From DATEPR01 sp036503065 (GTDB taxonomy: Bacteria; Actinomycetota; Actinomycetes; Mycobacteriales; Pseudonocardiaceae), in the NCBI GenBank assembly GCA_036503065.1, contig DASXXM010000151.1:1-64000 (forward strand): 64,000 bases of DNA, in the 5' to 3' direction. A program made the translations under genes and the position numbers. Below the pieces are notes generated by a model. It was given only the letters and a program-made list of their open reading frames with translations, was not told the DNA's origin and did no database searches. This document shows positions 53,901-62,561 of the stretch, one piece after another; within the stretch, counting starts at the first letter, position 1, and every line of letters begins with the position of its first letter.

Positions 53901-54965
53901 CTCGACCAGGTTGTCCGCGTCGTCGTAGCGGTAGCTGACCAGACCGAGGTCGCCGGTTTCGCCGTTGTCGCCCGTTTCGCGGCCGAGCAGCCGCAGCGCG
54001 GTGATCCGGCCGTGCTCGGTGCTCACCCCGATTCGGTAGCCGCCGGAGTGCCGGATCTCGGTCGGCACCCCGGCGGTGTCGCGGTCGATGTCGATGCGAT
54101 GACCGTTGCCGTCCGCGACGGCCTCGATCAGGCCGCTACCGGCGAAATGCCAGACCTGGTCGGTCGACTGCTGGGCGATGGCGTAGCCGGTGTCGGTGCG
54201 CACCAACGGCCAGCGCGGTCCCTCGACCGGCAGGACCGCCGTCCCGTCCGCCGGGATCGGGTAGACCAGCAGCGTGCCGTCGGCGACCGCGAGGTGCACG
54301 CCGTCGTCCGCGACCTCAAGCCGCTGGTCCACAGTGGACGCCCAGGACCGACCGAACGACCGGCCGAGCCGGTAGCCGGACAGGTGCGTGCGGGCCAGGA
54401 TCAGGGGCAGCGCGCCTGCCAGGTCGACGTCCACCTGGGTCAGGCTCATGCGGCCGGTGGACAGGTCGACCGGGTCGCCGCACGAGGGCCGGTCCTTGGT
54501 CGGCGTGGCGTTCGCCTTGGGCGCGGTGTTGTGGTCGGAGATCTTCGGCTCGTGCGACGACGGCTTGGTGACCCCGGAACTGCCGGGGGCGGAGCCGTTG
54601 TGGGCGGCGCCGGCCGGCTTCGGCTCGTGGCTCGGCTTGTCCTTCGGGCTCAGTCCGCGGAACACGTCGGCATGATGGTCGTCGTTGTTGCGGTGGTTCT
54701 GGCCGTTGGAGTGCAGGTTCTTGCCGGCACGCGACGCCCAGCCGCCGCCCTCGCTGAACACCTTGCCGGTGATCTCGGTGCCGCGGCCCAATCCCTTGGT
54801 GAGCGCCGCGCCAAAGCCGGACTGGTCCCCCTTGGCCGAGTTGACCATGTTCTGCCCGGCGGTTTCCAGTTTCTTGCCACCCTCGGCGAGCTTCGTGCCG
54901 AAGTCGGCCAGCTTCCCGCCGGAACTCGACAGGTGCGAAGGGGTGATGTCGAATCCGTCGCTCAT
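50934..54965 (-). CDS. Rhs-repeat polymorphic toxin
   Basis: 1343 residues. The helical N terminus (FDITPSHLSSSGGKLADFG) is of the WXG100-like secretion type. A DUF6531 start box CGDPVDLSTGRM is near residue 160, and many YD repeats follow (for example GRLVRRAADE, YRYDVFGRRIAKQ). The Rhs core ends with LNLQRYYDPVTGRYASTDPL and NWIDPSGLAPE near residue 1185. The last 158 residues are the variable toxin: TTTVYRVEVP, LYLNFGSAKRANEYLQKR, IKSFQVPASYVDGIR, DQYGLRSSHLDAL and a GSGK near the end. The YRV start and spacing recall ADP-ribosyltransferase-like toxins, but this is tentative. ATG 54965 overlaps the WXG100-like stop. Confidence 0.92.
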   Translation of the reverse strand: MSDGFDITPSHLSSSGGKLADFGTKLAEGGKKLETAGQNMVNSAKGDQSGFGAALTKGLGRGTEITGKVFSEGGGWASRAGKNLHSNGQNHRNNDDHHADVFRGLSPKDKPSHEPKPAGAAHNGSAPGSSGVTKPSSHEPKISDHNTAPKANATPTKDRPSCGDPVDLSTGRMSLTQVDVDLAGALPLILARTHLSGYRLGRSFGRSWASTVDQRLEVADDGVHLAVADGTLLVYPIPADGTAVLPVEGPRWPLVRTDTGYAIAQQSTDQVWHFAGSGLIEAVADGNGHRIDIDRDTAGVPTEIRHSGGYRIGVSTEHGRITALRLLGRETGDNGETGDLGLVSYRYDDADNLVEVLNSAGQPLRFGYDEAARIIRWDDRNGMWYRYAYDERDRCVRAWGAGDYLSYAFGYQVDDAGNRTTTATNSLGHTSTYQLDENFRVTAETDPLGATTRSVWDRYGNLRSRIDPLGRTVRYDYDEIGNVTRVTQPDGTQTITEYDTQGRPVTTVEPDGAVWGRAYRQADGLLGTLVDPTGARTTYDYDEHGHLTAVADALGNTTRFEVGPVGLPVAVTDPLGATTRYAYDRFGRMTAVTDPLGGVTTMSWTVEGKPLRRRQPDGTVERWVYDGEGNLRETVDPQGNVTRTEIAHFDLPVTEIRPDGSRLGYEYDTELRLVSVTNEQGLVWRYEYDAAGNMMAETDFNGRVRRYQHDAAGQLVAHTDGAGQTTRYDYDPMGRLVRRAAADEISTFGYDPAGRILLARNADAEVAFSYDPLGRPLTETVNGRVVASAYDVLGRRVRRRTPSGAESGWEYDADSRPVALHTAGRTIRFGYDAAGREVERQLGAGVRLTQTWDANNRLTAQAVLAGGGSTPQRTMQRRAYHYRQDGFLAGVADQLAGPRGYDLDPAGRITAVRGTGWSERYDYDPAGNITRADWPGAGPGQATDGAGQRDYTGTLVTRAGNLRYEHDAEGRIVLRQRKTLSAAPQNWHYSWNSDDRLVAVRTPDGQRWRYRYDVFGRRIAKQRLAPDGVGVLEQTEFTWDGNELIEQVHNGSRATVWDWDPGSYRALCQRERAALRDAPANWVDQQFYAIVTDLVGTPTELVDTDGNLAELPRPNLWGAQAAGGAVYTPLRFPGQYHDPETGLHYNLQRYYDPVTGRYASTDPLGLQPSPNPRAYVPNPTNWIDPSGLAPEECPNKTTTVYRVEVPPKVGPDGKVVKGKEGNILLNVDAQGNATVPQDKMLYLNFGSAKRANEYLQKRYDQGAEGAQIKSFQVPASYVDGIRQQAVSEGDIKRIDPGKTRPVIADPTKADDQYGLRSSHLDALRGAIIPGSGKVWDGFVPENT

Positions 54966-55717
54966 TGTGTTCCCCCGGTTGGCACGCCCTGACCGGTGAT
55001 GACCGAATCCGCGGTGCCGAGCGGATTGGTGGCGATGTTCTGCGCCGCCCCGGAAAGCTGCTGCTCGGACTGTTGCACGCCCTGCGAGAAGCCGGATTGC
55101 CCGGCGCCGGCGACCGCGCCGAGATCAACGCCGCTGTGCGTGCCCAGCGCGTCGCCGAGCAGTTGACCGGCCAGATTGCCGGCCGCACTCTCCAGCGCCG
55201 CGAAGATCGGTCCCTCCACGATCTGCGTCAACTGCTGTTCGACCGCCTGCACGGCCTGCTTGAGCGCCTGTTTGACGATCTGCTCCGTGAACGCCGTCTG
55301 CGCCGCGGCCAGTGCCTCCGACGCGCCGAAGGTCTCGACCGCGGCCGCCTGGTCGGCGATGATCTCGACGGCCAGAATGCCGAGCTGCACGATCGCGGCG
55401 ACCTTCATGCCCTCGATGACCACCGCCGAGATGTCAAGGCCGGTGCCGAGCAGTTTCAGGCCCTCCCCGAGTTGGGGCAGGTGCCCGTTGGCCACCTTCT
55501 GCCACAGCGCGTTGAAATTGTCCAGCGACTGCGCCTTGTTGACCCCGAGCATCTGCTCGATCTCGGATTTCGCGGCCCCGTTGTTGCTGTCCAACTCACC
55601 GGCGAGTTGCCGCATCTGGTTCGCCGTGTCCCGCAACTGGTCCTCGTCGATGTTCGGCCAGGTGACCCCGATGAGGTTGAGCACCCAGGCCAGTTCCGAC
55701 GGCAGCACCACGCCCAT
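54962..55717 (-). CDS. WXG100-like protein upstream of the Rhs toxin
   Basis: 251 residues. The N-terminal domain is helical (LPSELAWVLNLIGVTWPNID, DQLRDTANQMRQLAGELD) with a short WQKVANG turn; a hydrophobic helix follows (AAIVQLGILAVEIIADQAAA) and then a Gln/Gly-rich tail. Such proteins commonly precede toxins in actinomycete type VII-type cassettes and may act as targeting partner or chaperone. It overlaps the toxin start and follows the YbaB-like gene by 6 bases. Confidence 0.85.
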   Translation of the reverse strand: MGVVLPSELAWVLNLIGVTWPNIDEDQLRDTANQMRQLAGELDSNNGAAKSEIEQMLGVNKAQSLDNFNALWQKVANGHLPQLGEGLKLLGTGLDISAVVIEGMKVAAIVQLGILAVEIIADQAAAVETFGASEALAAAQTAFTEQIVKQALKQAVQAVEQQLTQIVEGPIFAALESAAGNLAGQLLGDALGTHSGVDLGAVAGAGQSGFSQGVQQSEQQLSGAAQNIATNPLGTADSVITGQGVPTGGTQ

Positions 55718-55723
55718 GCCGGC

Positions 55724-56287
55724 TCACCAGCTCCTGTCGTCCAGGACCGAGTCGGCCCCGTCGGTGTCGTCCGGTGGCCGCGCCTGACGGACCGGCTCTG
55801 AATGGTCCGGCCGCGCGTCCGACGGCACGTTGCCGGACGGAAACGGGCTGTCGGACGGATCGGTCGCGGTGTGCGGCACGGCCGGCACGGCCAGCCGGTC
55901 CGGGCTCAGCTCCGGGTACGCCCGCGCCGCCGCCGCCAACACGCCCGCTCCGGGCGCCCGCACCGGCGCCATCGTCTCCGACACCCGCGCCCTGGCCTGC
56001 GCGGCGGCCGCCTGGATGGTGGCGACGGTCGCCTGGGCCAGTTTCTCCGGCGTGCTCCGGTCGAACGCCGACGGCGCGAACACCAGCGAGGTCACCACCC
56101 CGGTCGCGTCCACGACGGCACGCACCGAGCCGTCCCGCGAGCTCGCCGCCGCGGTGGTGGCCAGCGCGCTCTGCTGCGCCTGCCGGACCGCCGCCAGCTT
56201 GTCGCGCAGCCCACCGAGTACCTCATCGGCCGCGCCACGCAGCTCGGCCACCCGCGCCTGCTCCGCCGCGAGATCGAACTCCACCAC
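55724..56287 (-). CDS. YbaB/EbfC-family protein
   Basis: About 187 residues. The YbaB-like domain is at the N terminus: a helical hairpin, then SVRAVVDATGVVTSLVFAP, then STPEKLAQATVATIQAAAAQ. A Pro/Asp-rich tail of about 60 residues follows. GTG 56287 is preferred because GGAG is just upstream; an in-frame start at 56332 is possible. YbaB-like genes regularly head WXG100/toxin cassettes in this group of bacteria, where a nucleoid role is doubtful and a secretion-linked role is suspected. Confidence 0.83.
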   Translation of the reverse strand: MVEFDLAAEQARVAELRGAADEVLGGLRDKLAAVRQAQQSALATTAAASSRDGSVRAVVDATGVVTSLVFAPSAFDRSTPEKLAQATVATIQAAAAQARARVSETMAPVRAPGAGVLAAAARAYPELSPDRLAVPAVPHTATDPSDSPFPSGNVPSDARPDHSEPVRQARPPDDTDGADSVLDDRSW

Positions 56288-56486
56288 GACCCTGCTCCCC
56301 TGCTCGATCCGTTGCTGTCTGTGATTGAACACGTGTGACGTGGCGCGCGGCCGCGCGGTTCCCCCAAAAGGCCGACGATCACCTGAACGGGGCGCACCCG
56401 ACGCGATACCTCCTGTTCATCTGCGGGCCAGCGGGCGCTCGCCGTTCGGCGCCGAAACGTCACCGGGTCGTGCGAAGGTGAGTGCC

Positions 56487-57965
56487 ATGCGCTCGATCAA
56501 CCGCCGCAGGTTTCTCAGCGACACCGGCAAGATGCTGGCGGTCGGCGCCGCCGCCGCGGGCGCCGTCGGCACGGCCGGGGCCACCGCGGGCGCCGCCGCC
56601 CTACCCGCTGCTGCCCTGCCGAACCAGGCCGCCGCGCTGCGCGCCCTCGGCCGCCGCACGTTGCGCCTGCCCGGTGCCCTACCGCGGCCCGAACTGCCCG
56701 CCGGCACCGACCTGTTGCCCGGCATCGACCACATCGTGGTCCTGATGCTGGAAAATCACTCGTTCGACAACATCTTCGGCATGCTCGGCCGTGGCGACGG
56801 CTTCACCCTGCGGCACGGCAGGCCCACCGCGACGAACCCGTACCCCGACGGACGGACCCAGCACGCGTTCCACATGCCGACCACCTGCCAGCTGCCCGCG
56901 CGGCCCAGCCAGGAGTGGACGGCCAGCCACAACGCCTACCACAACGGCGCCAACGACGGCTTCGTCAGCACGCCGATCAGCCCGGCCACCACCGAGCTCG
57001 TCGGTGGCGTCGCGATGGGCTACTGGACCGGCGAGGACCTGCCGTTCACCTACAGCCTGGCGCGCGCCTTCCCCATCGCCGACCGCTGGTTCAGCTCGCT
57101 GCTCGGCCAGACCCACCCCAACCGGCGCTACCTCATCGCCGGCACGTCCGTCGGCCTGACCGCCACCGTCAATCCGACGACACCGGCCGGCATGGCGCAA
57201 CTCACCTCACCCGTGCCACCGGCCGGGACGATCTTCAACCAACTGGACAGCCACGGCATCAGCTGGGCCAACTACGCGGCGCTCCTCCAGTTCGGCGCCA
57301 CGCCGGAACTGTTCCCGATCAACGACGCGGCCACGGAAGCCGCCCACCAGAAGCCGTTCGCGCAGTTCTTCGCAGACGCGGCCGCGGGCACCCTGCCGGC
57401 GTTCAGCCTGCTCGACCCCGACTACAGCACCCAGTCGCAGGAGAACCCGGAGAACATCGTCGTCGGGGAGGCGCTGTTGGCGCAGGTCGTGCACGCGCTC
57501 GGGGCCGGGCCGCAGTGGCCGCGGACGCTGTTCGTCCTGACGTACGACGAGCACGGCGGCTACTACGACCACGTGCCGCCGCCCCCGGCCCTGCCGCCCG
57601 ACGCGTTCCCGCCACTGGTCTTCCCTGGTGAGTCCACCTACGACGGCTTCGCCCGCTACGGATTCCGGGTGCCCACGGTCGTGGTGTCCCCGTATGCCAG
57701 GCGCAACCACGTCAGCCACCGCGTCTACGACCACACGTCGATCCTCGCGATGGTGCAACGCAAGTGGAACCTGCCCGCGCTCACCTTCCGCGACGCCAAC
57801 GCCCACGACCTGACCGACTTCCTCGACCTGGACGCGTTGGAGGACCGCAGGCCGACCTTCCGAACGCTGCCCAGGCTGGCCGCACCGGGCAACACACCGG
57901 CCGCATTGGCCTGCTCGACCACCGGCCCCGGCACCATCCCGCCACCAGGGTCCATCAGCGGCTGA
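56487..57965 (+). CDS. Tat-exported phosphoesterase (phospholipase C/acid phosphatase family)
   Basis: 492 residues. A twin-arginine signal is in RSINRRRFLSDTGK with a long Ala-rich hydrophobic segment. The phosphoesterase domain has VVLMLENHSFDNIFG with metal-binding Glu and Asn, then TYDEHGGYYDHVPPP and SPYARRNHVSHRVYDHTS. The family includes phospholipase C and AcpA-like acid phosphatases; which one cannot be decided. ATG 56487 follows GAAGGTG. It acts outside the membrane. Confidence 0.92.
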   Translation: MRSINRRRFLSDTGKMLAVGAAAAGAVGTAGATAGAAALPAAALPNQAAALRALGRRTLRLPGALPRPELPAGTDLLPGIDHIVVLMLENHSFDNIFGMLGRGDGFTLRHGRPTATNPYPDGRTQHAFHMPTTCQLPARPSQEWTASHNAYHNGANDGFVSTPISPATTELVGGVAMGYWTGEDLPFTYSLARAFPIADRWFSSLLGQTHPNRRYLIAGTSVGLTATVNPTTPAGMAQLTSPVPPAGTIFNQLDSHGISWANYAALLQFGATPELFPINDAATEAAHQKPFAQFFADAAAGTLPAFSLLDPDYSTQSQENPENIVVGEALLAQVVHALGAGPQWPRTLFVLTYDEHGGYYDHVPPPPALPPDAFPPLVFPGESTYDGFARYGFRVPTVVVSPYARRNHVSHRVYDHTSILAMVQRKWNLPALTFRDANAHDLTDFLDLDALEDRRPTFRTLPRLAAPGNTPAALACSTTGPGTIPPPGSISG

Positions 57966-58027
57966 GCACCGGTCACCGGGCAATCGAGAAGATGCCCACC
58001 GTCGTACCGTGGTGGGATTCTGCCGGT

Positions 58028-59116
58028 ATGTCGGATGCAAACCTTGACGCACTGCTCGAATCGCTCACGCGCGCCCAGCTGAAGGGCTTCGAGTACAACG
58101 GTTTCGTCGCCAACCACGCGCCGATGGCAGCGGAGGTGCTTGCCACCCTCGGTCTGTCCTATGCGGACATAGCGAAATGGACGGAGACCTATCTCACCTG
58201 GGTGGACGAGCCGGAGCCCGGCCAGGAACGGATCGTCGACTCGCCCGCGTCGCTGGCCGCCGCGCTCGGTGACATCGAGCGCTCGACCGACTGGGTGGCG
58301 TTCTTCGACGAGGAGCTCAAGCGCGCGTCGTGGCGTGACGTGTTGCTGAGTTGGTGGCCCCGGCTGCTGCCGGGCGTTTCCGCCGCCGGCACGCACGGCT
58401 TCCTGCGGGTGGCGCACACGGTGCGCACGATCACCACGCTGGGCGAGGTGAATGCCACGCTGCTGCACGAGATCGCGCACGGCCTCGGCTACTGGGCCGC
58501 GCGGTACCAGGAGTTGCCCGGGGCGTACGCGGGGGCGCGGGCGAACCGGGATCTCGACGCCGCCCTGGCCGGGCTGCCCTGGCTGCCGGCGACGGCGAAG
58601 TCGCCACGCGAGGGCATTCCCGGCCGATTCGAGCTGCTCTCGGCGACGCCGGACGTCGCGCCCGGTTTCGCCGGGCTGGTGCAGGACGTGCTGCCGGCGC
58701 GGCCGTGGTCGGCCGGGATCGACCGGCTCACCGCGATCGGGGCGCACGCGTTCATCGCCTACCAGAAGACGCCGATCCCGTTCGTGCACCTGGTGACCGC
58801 CCCGTCCGCGCTGCGGATACTCGACGGCGTGCTGCCGGCGGACCTGCTCGACGCGACGGCATGGCACCTGTGGCAGTTCTTCGCCGCGATCTTCGCCGGT
58901 TTCGGCGCGCTGACGCCGGCGAAGTTCACCGACGACGTGGCCGCACCCACGGCCACCGCGCTGTGGACCGGTGCCGTCGAACACGGCGACGAGCACGTGC
59001 TCAAGTTCACCGACGCCTGCCTCACCGAGTACGCGCGGTCCGGTGACGACGTCTTCCGGCGTGCCGCGTCGGTGGCGCCGTCGCGCTTCGGCACGTTGAA
59101 GGCGAAGCCGCTGTAG
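58028..59116 (+). CDS. Questin oxidase-like protein (DUF4243 family)
   Basis: 362 residues matching the questin oxidase-like pattern: the start FEYNGFVANHAPMAAEVLATLG, seen in pieces EYNGFVANHAPMAA and ATLGLSYADIAKW, then HGFLRVAHTVR, LHEIAHGLGYWAARYQ and HAFIAYQKTPIPFVHLVTAP. Fungal relatives catalyse Baeyer-Villiger-type ring cleavage of anthraquinones; bacterial members are uncharacterised. ATG 58028 is chosen. It lies 62 bases after the phosphoesterase and 25 before an MFS gene. Confidence 0.85.
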   Translation: MSDANLDALLESLTRAQLKGFEYNGFVANHAPMAAEVLATLGLSYADIAKWTETYLTWVDEPEPGQERIVDSPASLAAALGDIERSTDWVAFFDEELKRASWRDVLLSWWPRLLPGVSAAGTHGFLRVAHTVRTITTLGEVNATLLHEIAHGLGYWAARYQELPGAYAGARANRDLDAALAGLPWLPATAKSPREGIPGRFELLSATPDVAPGFAGLVQDVLPARPWSAGIDRLTAIGAHAFIAYQKTPIPFVHLVTAPSALRILDGVLPADLLDATAWHLWQFFAAIFAGFGALTPAKFTDDVAAPTATALWTGAVEHGDEHVLKFTDACLTEYARSGDDVFRRAASVAPSRFGTLKAKPL

Positions 59117-59141
59117 CGAACCGCCAGGAGAGGGAGTTCCC

Positions 59142-60350
59142 ATGTCGGTCGCCGCGTCGGTCGAGGAGATCAACGCGACACCGGTGGCACGGTCGACGTT
59201 CCTGTTGATGGCCGTCGCCACCGGTGTCACGGTCGCGAACCTGTACTACGTACAGCCCCTGCTGCACCGGATGCAGCAGGACTTCCACACCACGTCCGAG
59301 GTGGCGGCGCTGACCGTCACGGTCGCGCAGGTCGGCTTCGCCGCGGCACTCGCGCTGGTGGTGCCACTCGCGGACGTCGTCGCGCGGCGCAAGCTGGCCG
59401 TCGGCCTGCTCGTCCTGCTCGCGGCGGCGATGGCGACCGCCGCGTCGAGCCCGTCCATCGCGGTGCTCCTCGTGGCGTCCGCGGTGATCGGCCTCGGCGT
59501 GGCGGCCGCGCAGGTGATCGTGCCGTTCGCCGCGTCGCTGGCCGAGCCGGCCGGTCGCGGCCGGGTGGTCGGCACGGTGATGACCGGGATGCTGTTGGGC
59601 ACGCTGCTGGCCAGGACCGTGTCGGGCGCGCTCGCCGACGCCGCGGGCTGGCGCACGGTGTACTGGCTGGGCACGGTGCTGGTGGCGGTGCTGGCCGTGG
59701 TCCTCGCGCTGCGACTGCCCGCCGACGGCGTGCGGGAGAAGGTGCGCTACCCGGCGTTGTTGGCGTCGCTGTACCGGGTGTTCCGGGCGGAGCCCGTGCT
59801 GCGCGACCGGATGCTGTTGGGCGGCCTCGGCTTCGCCACGTTCAGCCTGTTCTGGGCCACCATGGCGTTCATGCTCGCCGGCGACCCGTACCGGTACGGC
59901 ACGCGGGTCATCGGCCTGTTCGGCCTCGCCGGGGCAGCGGGCGCGCTCGCCGCGAACCTCGCGGGCCGCTATGCCGACCGGGCGCCCGGACGGCTGCCCG
60001 GCGTCGTGTTCGGGTTGTGCGTGCTGGTCTCGTTCGTGCCACTCGCGTTCGCCCGGCAGTCGATCGTGCTGCTCATCGTCGGCGTCGTGCTGCTGGACAT
60101 CGGGGTGCAGGGCCTGCAGGTGACCAACCAGAGCACCATCTATCGGCTTTCCGCCGGGCGCAACGGCCGCATCACCGCGAACTACATGGTGGCCTACTTC
60201 GTCGGCGGCGCGCTCGGTTCGTGGCTCGGCAACCTCGCGTACGGCATCGCGGGCTGGACCGGCGTCTGCGGTCTGGGTGCCATCGTGGCGGGCCTCGCGG
60301 TACTCGTCGCGACACGCGCCCGGATGGTCACCGGCCAACCAGCGGTCTGA
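59142..60350 (+). CDS. MFS transporter
   Basis: 402 residues with 12 predicted membrane segments. The opening FLLMAVATGVTVANLYYVQP is typical of a large actinobacterial MFS family near YbcL/sugar-efflux types. Motif A appears as PLADVVARRKLAVG. ATG 59142 has GGAGAGGGAG upstream. Substrate unknown. Being 25 bases after the questin-oxidase-like gene, the two are probably co-transcribed. Confidence 0.92.
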   Translation: MSVAASVEEINATPVARSTFLLMAVATGVTVANLYYVQPLLHRMQQDFHTTSEVAALTVTVAQVGFAAALALVVPLADVVARRKLAVGLLVLLAAAMATAASSPSIAVLLVASAVIGLGVAAAQVIVPFAASLAEPAGRGRVVGTVMTGMLLGTLLARTVSGALADAAGWRTVYWLGTVLVAVLAVVLALRLPADGVREKVRYPALLASLYRVFRAEPVLRDRMLLGGLGFATFSLFWATMAFMLAGDPYRYGTRVIGLFGLAGAAGALAANLAGRYADRAPGRLPGVVFGLCVLVSFVPLAFARQSIVLLIVGVVLLDIGVQGLQVTNQSTIYRLSAGRNGRITANYMVAYFVGGALGSWLGNLAYGIAGWTGVCGLGAIVAGLAVLVATRARMVTGQPAV

Positions 60351-60470
60351 TCTGCACCGCAGCCTCCTCGCCGCGATCCGCTCAACCAACCGGACATTCG
60401 TGGCAACTTTCCTGGTCGCCCACGGCGTCTTAACCAACGGAAAGGGTTCTTCGTCGGAGGGCGGGTCGAC

Positions 60471-62555
60471 ATGGTGGGCGCTGCGGCACGAGGTGCGGCC
60501 CGGCGACGGTGGCGCCCGATCGACTACCCGCGACGCGGCCGGACCGGACTGCGGCACTGGCTGCCGTCCTGGAAGCTGATCCTCGGGACGACCCTGCTGT
60601 TCATCGGCCTACTGGTCGGTGGCTTCTATCTCGCCCTGTGGCGGGTGCAGATCCCGCAGGCCAACGACTTCGCGACCAGGCAGGCCACCGTGTTCGACTA
60701 CGCCGACGGGACCACCCAGATCGCGCACGTGGGCGTGAACCGGGTCTCGGTGCCGCTGGCACAGGTGCCGCAGACCGTGCGGCACGCGGTGCTCGCCGCG
60801 GAGGACCGGTCCTTCTACCGGGAGGCGGCCCTGTCCCCGACCGGCATGCTGCGCGCCCTGCGCAACGACGTGACCAGCGGCGGCGCCCTCCAGGGCGGCT
60901 CGACGATCACCCAGCAGTACGTCAAGAACTACTACCTCACCGAGAAGCAGACGTTCAGCCGCAAGCTGGACGAGGCACTCGTGGCCATCAAGATCGACCA
61001 GCGGCAGTCCAAGGACACCATCCTGCAGAACTACCTGAACACCATCTTCTTCGGCCGAGGGACCTACGGCATCCAGACCGCGTCCCGCGCCTACTTCGGC
61101 ACCGACGTGTCCGGCCTCGCCAACGATCCGGCCAAGGCCGCCTACCTGGCCGCCCTGGTCCAGTCGCCCTACTACTACAGCACCGCGAACACCGACCCGG
61201 CCGCGGCCAAGGCGCTGCGCCGGCGCTGGACCTACGTGCTCGACGGCATGGTCAGCGAGCACTGGCTGGACGCGAGAACCCGCGCCGGACTGCACTTCCC
61301 GACCACGATCCCGCCCAACACCAACGACCTGGCCGGCACCAACGGCTACCTGGTGAACGCCGCGATCAGCTACCTGGACCAGGCGCACCGCCAGAACCCG
61401 GACGTGCCGGACTCGGCCATGATCATGCGCGGCGGCTACACCGTCGTCACCACGTTCCGCCGGAACTATCTCGCCACGGCAACCACCGTCGTGCAACAGA
61501 ACCTGGCCTCGCTCACCACGACCAACCCGGCCGACCAGAACGTCCACATCGGACTCGCTGCCGTCGACGAGACGACCGGCGCCGTCGTCGGCATCTACGG
61601 CGGCGCCGACTACGTCACACGCGGCTACAACGACGCGACCCAGGCCGCGGGCCCGGTCGGGCGGTCGGTCGGCGACATGCTGGCCGTCGGCGTCCGGGCC
61701 AAACCGTCGGCGGACTGGCCGACCGCGATCGCCGCGCTGGGCCGAGCCGGCATCACCGACGCCAACCCGAAGGACGTCCCGCCGTCGGACGACGACCTCA
61801 CCGCGACCCCGCTGCGCGCCGCGGCCGCCTACCAGGTCGTGGCCAACCACGGCGGTTATCATCCGACCTACGAGGTGGCCGAGGTCCGGTACAACGGCGC
61901 CGTGGTCTGGCGCGCGACCCCGACCACCGACACGTTCGCCGACAGCGGCGGCCGGTCGGGCACCTCCGGCACCGCGACCGGCGGCGTCGACGGCTCCGAC
62001 CAGTGGGCGTGGACGGTCGGCGGCGTCGGCAACATCGCCGTGGCCGTGGACACCTACGCCACCGGCCCTGATGGCCGCGGCAACCGGCCGCTCGCCGGCA
62101 TGACCGCGTCAGCGCCGGACCTGGCGTTCGCCAAGACGATGGCCCCCACCAGCAACCAGCGATTCGCTATGCTGGCGCTCGTGCTGTCCGGTCTGGGCGC
62201 GCGGTCCACCCACTCGGCCGCGCAGCAGCGCACCGAGTCGATCTGGGTGTCCTACCTGGGCGCGATCGTGGCCGCCGGGGACGGCGTCACCGTCAACACC
62301 GCCGACGTCCTCCCCCCGTCCCCCGCCACCACACCACACCAGTCGGACCGCCCAGCGGCCCGGCACACGACGCGAGTCCCCGCCACCACGACACACCCGC
62401 CGGCCACATCGACGACCGCACCGCCGACCTCCGTTGCGCCGACGACGAGTTCGACCCCGAGGCCGGTCATCACCGGCAAGCACGGCAGGCCACCCACCCG
62501 GCCCACCATGCCGCCGACCACACCGCCCGCCACGTCGGACCCCGGCAGCCCGTGA
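60471..62555 (+). CDS. Class A penicillin-binding protein with inactive transpeptidase domain
   Basis: 694 residues: basic cytoplasmic N terminus, one membrane anchor (LILGTTLLFIGLLVGGFYLA), then an intact GT51 glycosyltransferase with catalytic Glu in AAEDRSFYRE near residue 110, GGSTITQQYVKN and NTIFFGRGTYGIQ. The transpeptidase domain is recognisable (GIYGGADYVTRGYNDATQ) but its motifs are gone. Where SxxK should be, GPVGRSVGDM has no Lys; no SxN is seen; KTG is replaced by VDG in GGVDGSDQWAWTVG. A Pro/Thr-rich tail ends the protein. It should polymerise glycan but not cross-link. ATG 60471 follows GGAGGGCGGG. Confidence 0.92.
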   Translation: MVGAAARGAARRRWRPIDYPRRGRTGLRHWLPSWKLILGTTLLFIGLLVGGFYLALWRVQIPQANDFATRQATVFDYADGTTQIAHVGVNRVSVPLAQVPQTVRHAVLAAEDRSFYREAALSPTGMLRALRNDVTSGGALQGGSTITQQYVKNYYLTEKQTFSRKLDEALVAIKIDQRQSKDTILQNYLNTIFFGRGTYGIQTASRAYFGTDVSGLANDPAKAAYLAALVQSPYYYSTANTDPAAAKALRRRWTYVLDGMVSEHWLDARTRAGLHFPTTIPPNTNDLAGTNGYLVNAAISYLDQAHRQNPDVPDSAMIMRGGYTVVTTFRRNYLATATTVVQQNLASLTTTNPADQNVHIGLAAVDETTGAVVGIYGGADYVTRGYNDATQAAGPVGRSVGDMLAVGVRAKPSADWPTAIAALGRAGITDANPKDVPPSDDDLTATPLRAAAAYQVVANHGGYHPTYEVAEVRYNGAVVWRATPTTDTFADSGGRSGTSGTATGGVDGSDQWAWTVGGVGNIAVAVDTYATGPDGRGNRPLAGMTASAPDLAFAKTMAPTSNQRFAMLALVLSGLGARSTHSAAQQRTESIWVSYLGAIVAAGDGVTVNTADVLPPSPATTPHQSDRPAARHTTRVPATTTHPPATSTTAPPTSVAPTTSSTPRPVITGKHGRPPTRPTMPPTTPPATSDPGSP

Positions 62556-62561
62556 GGTCCG

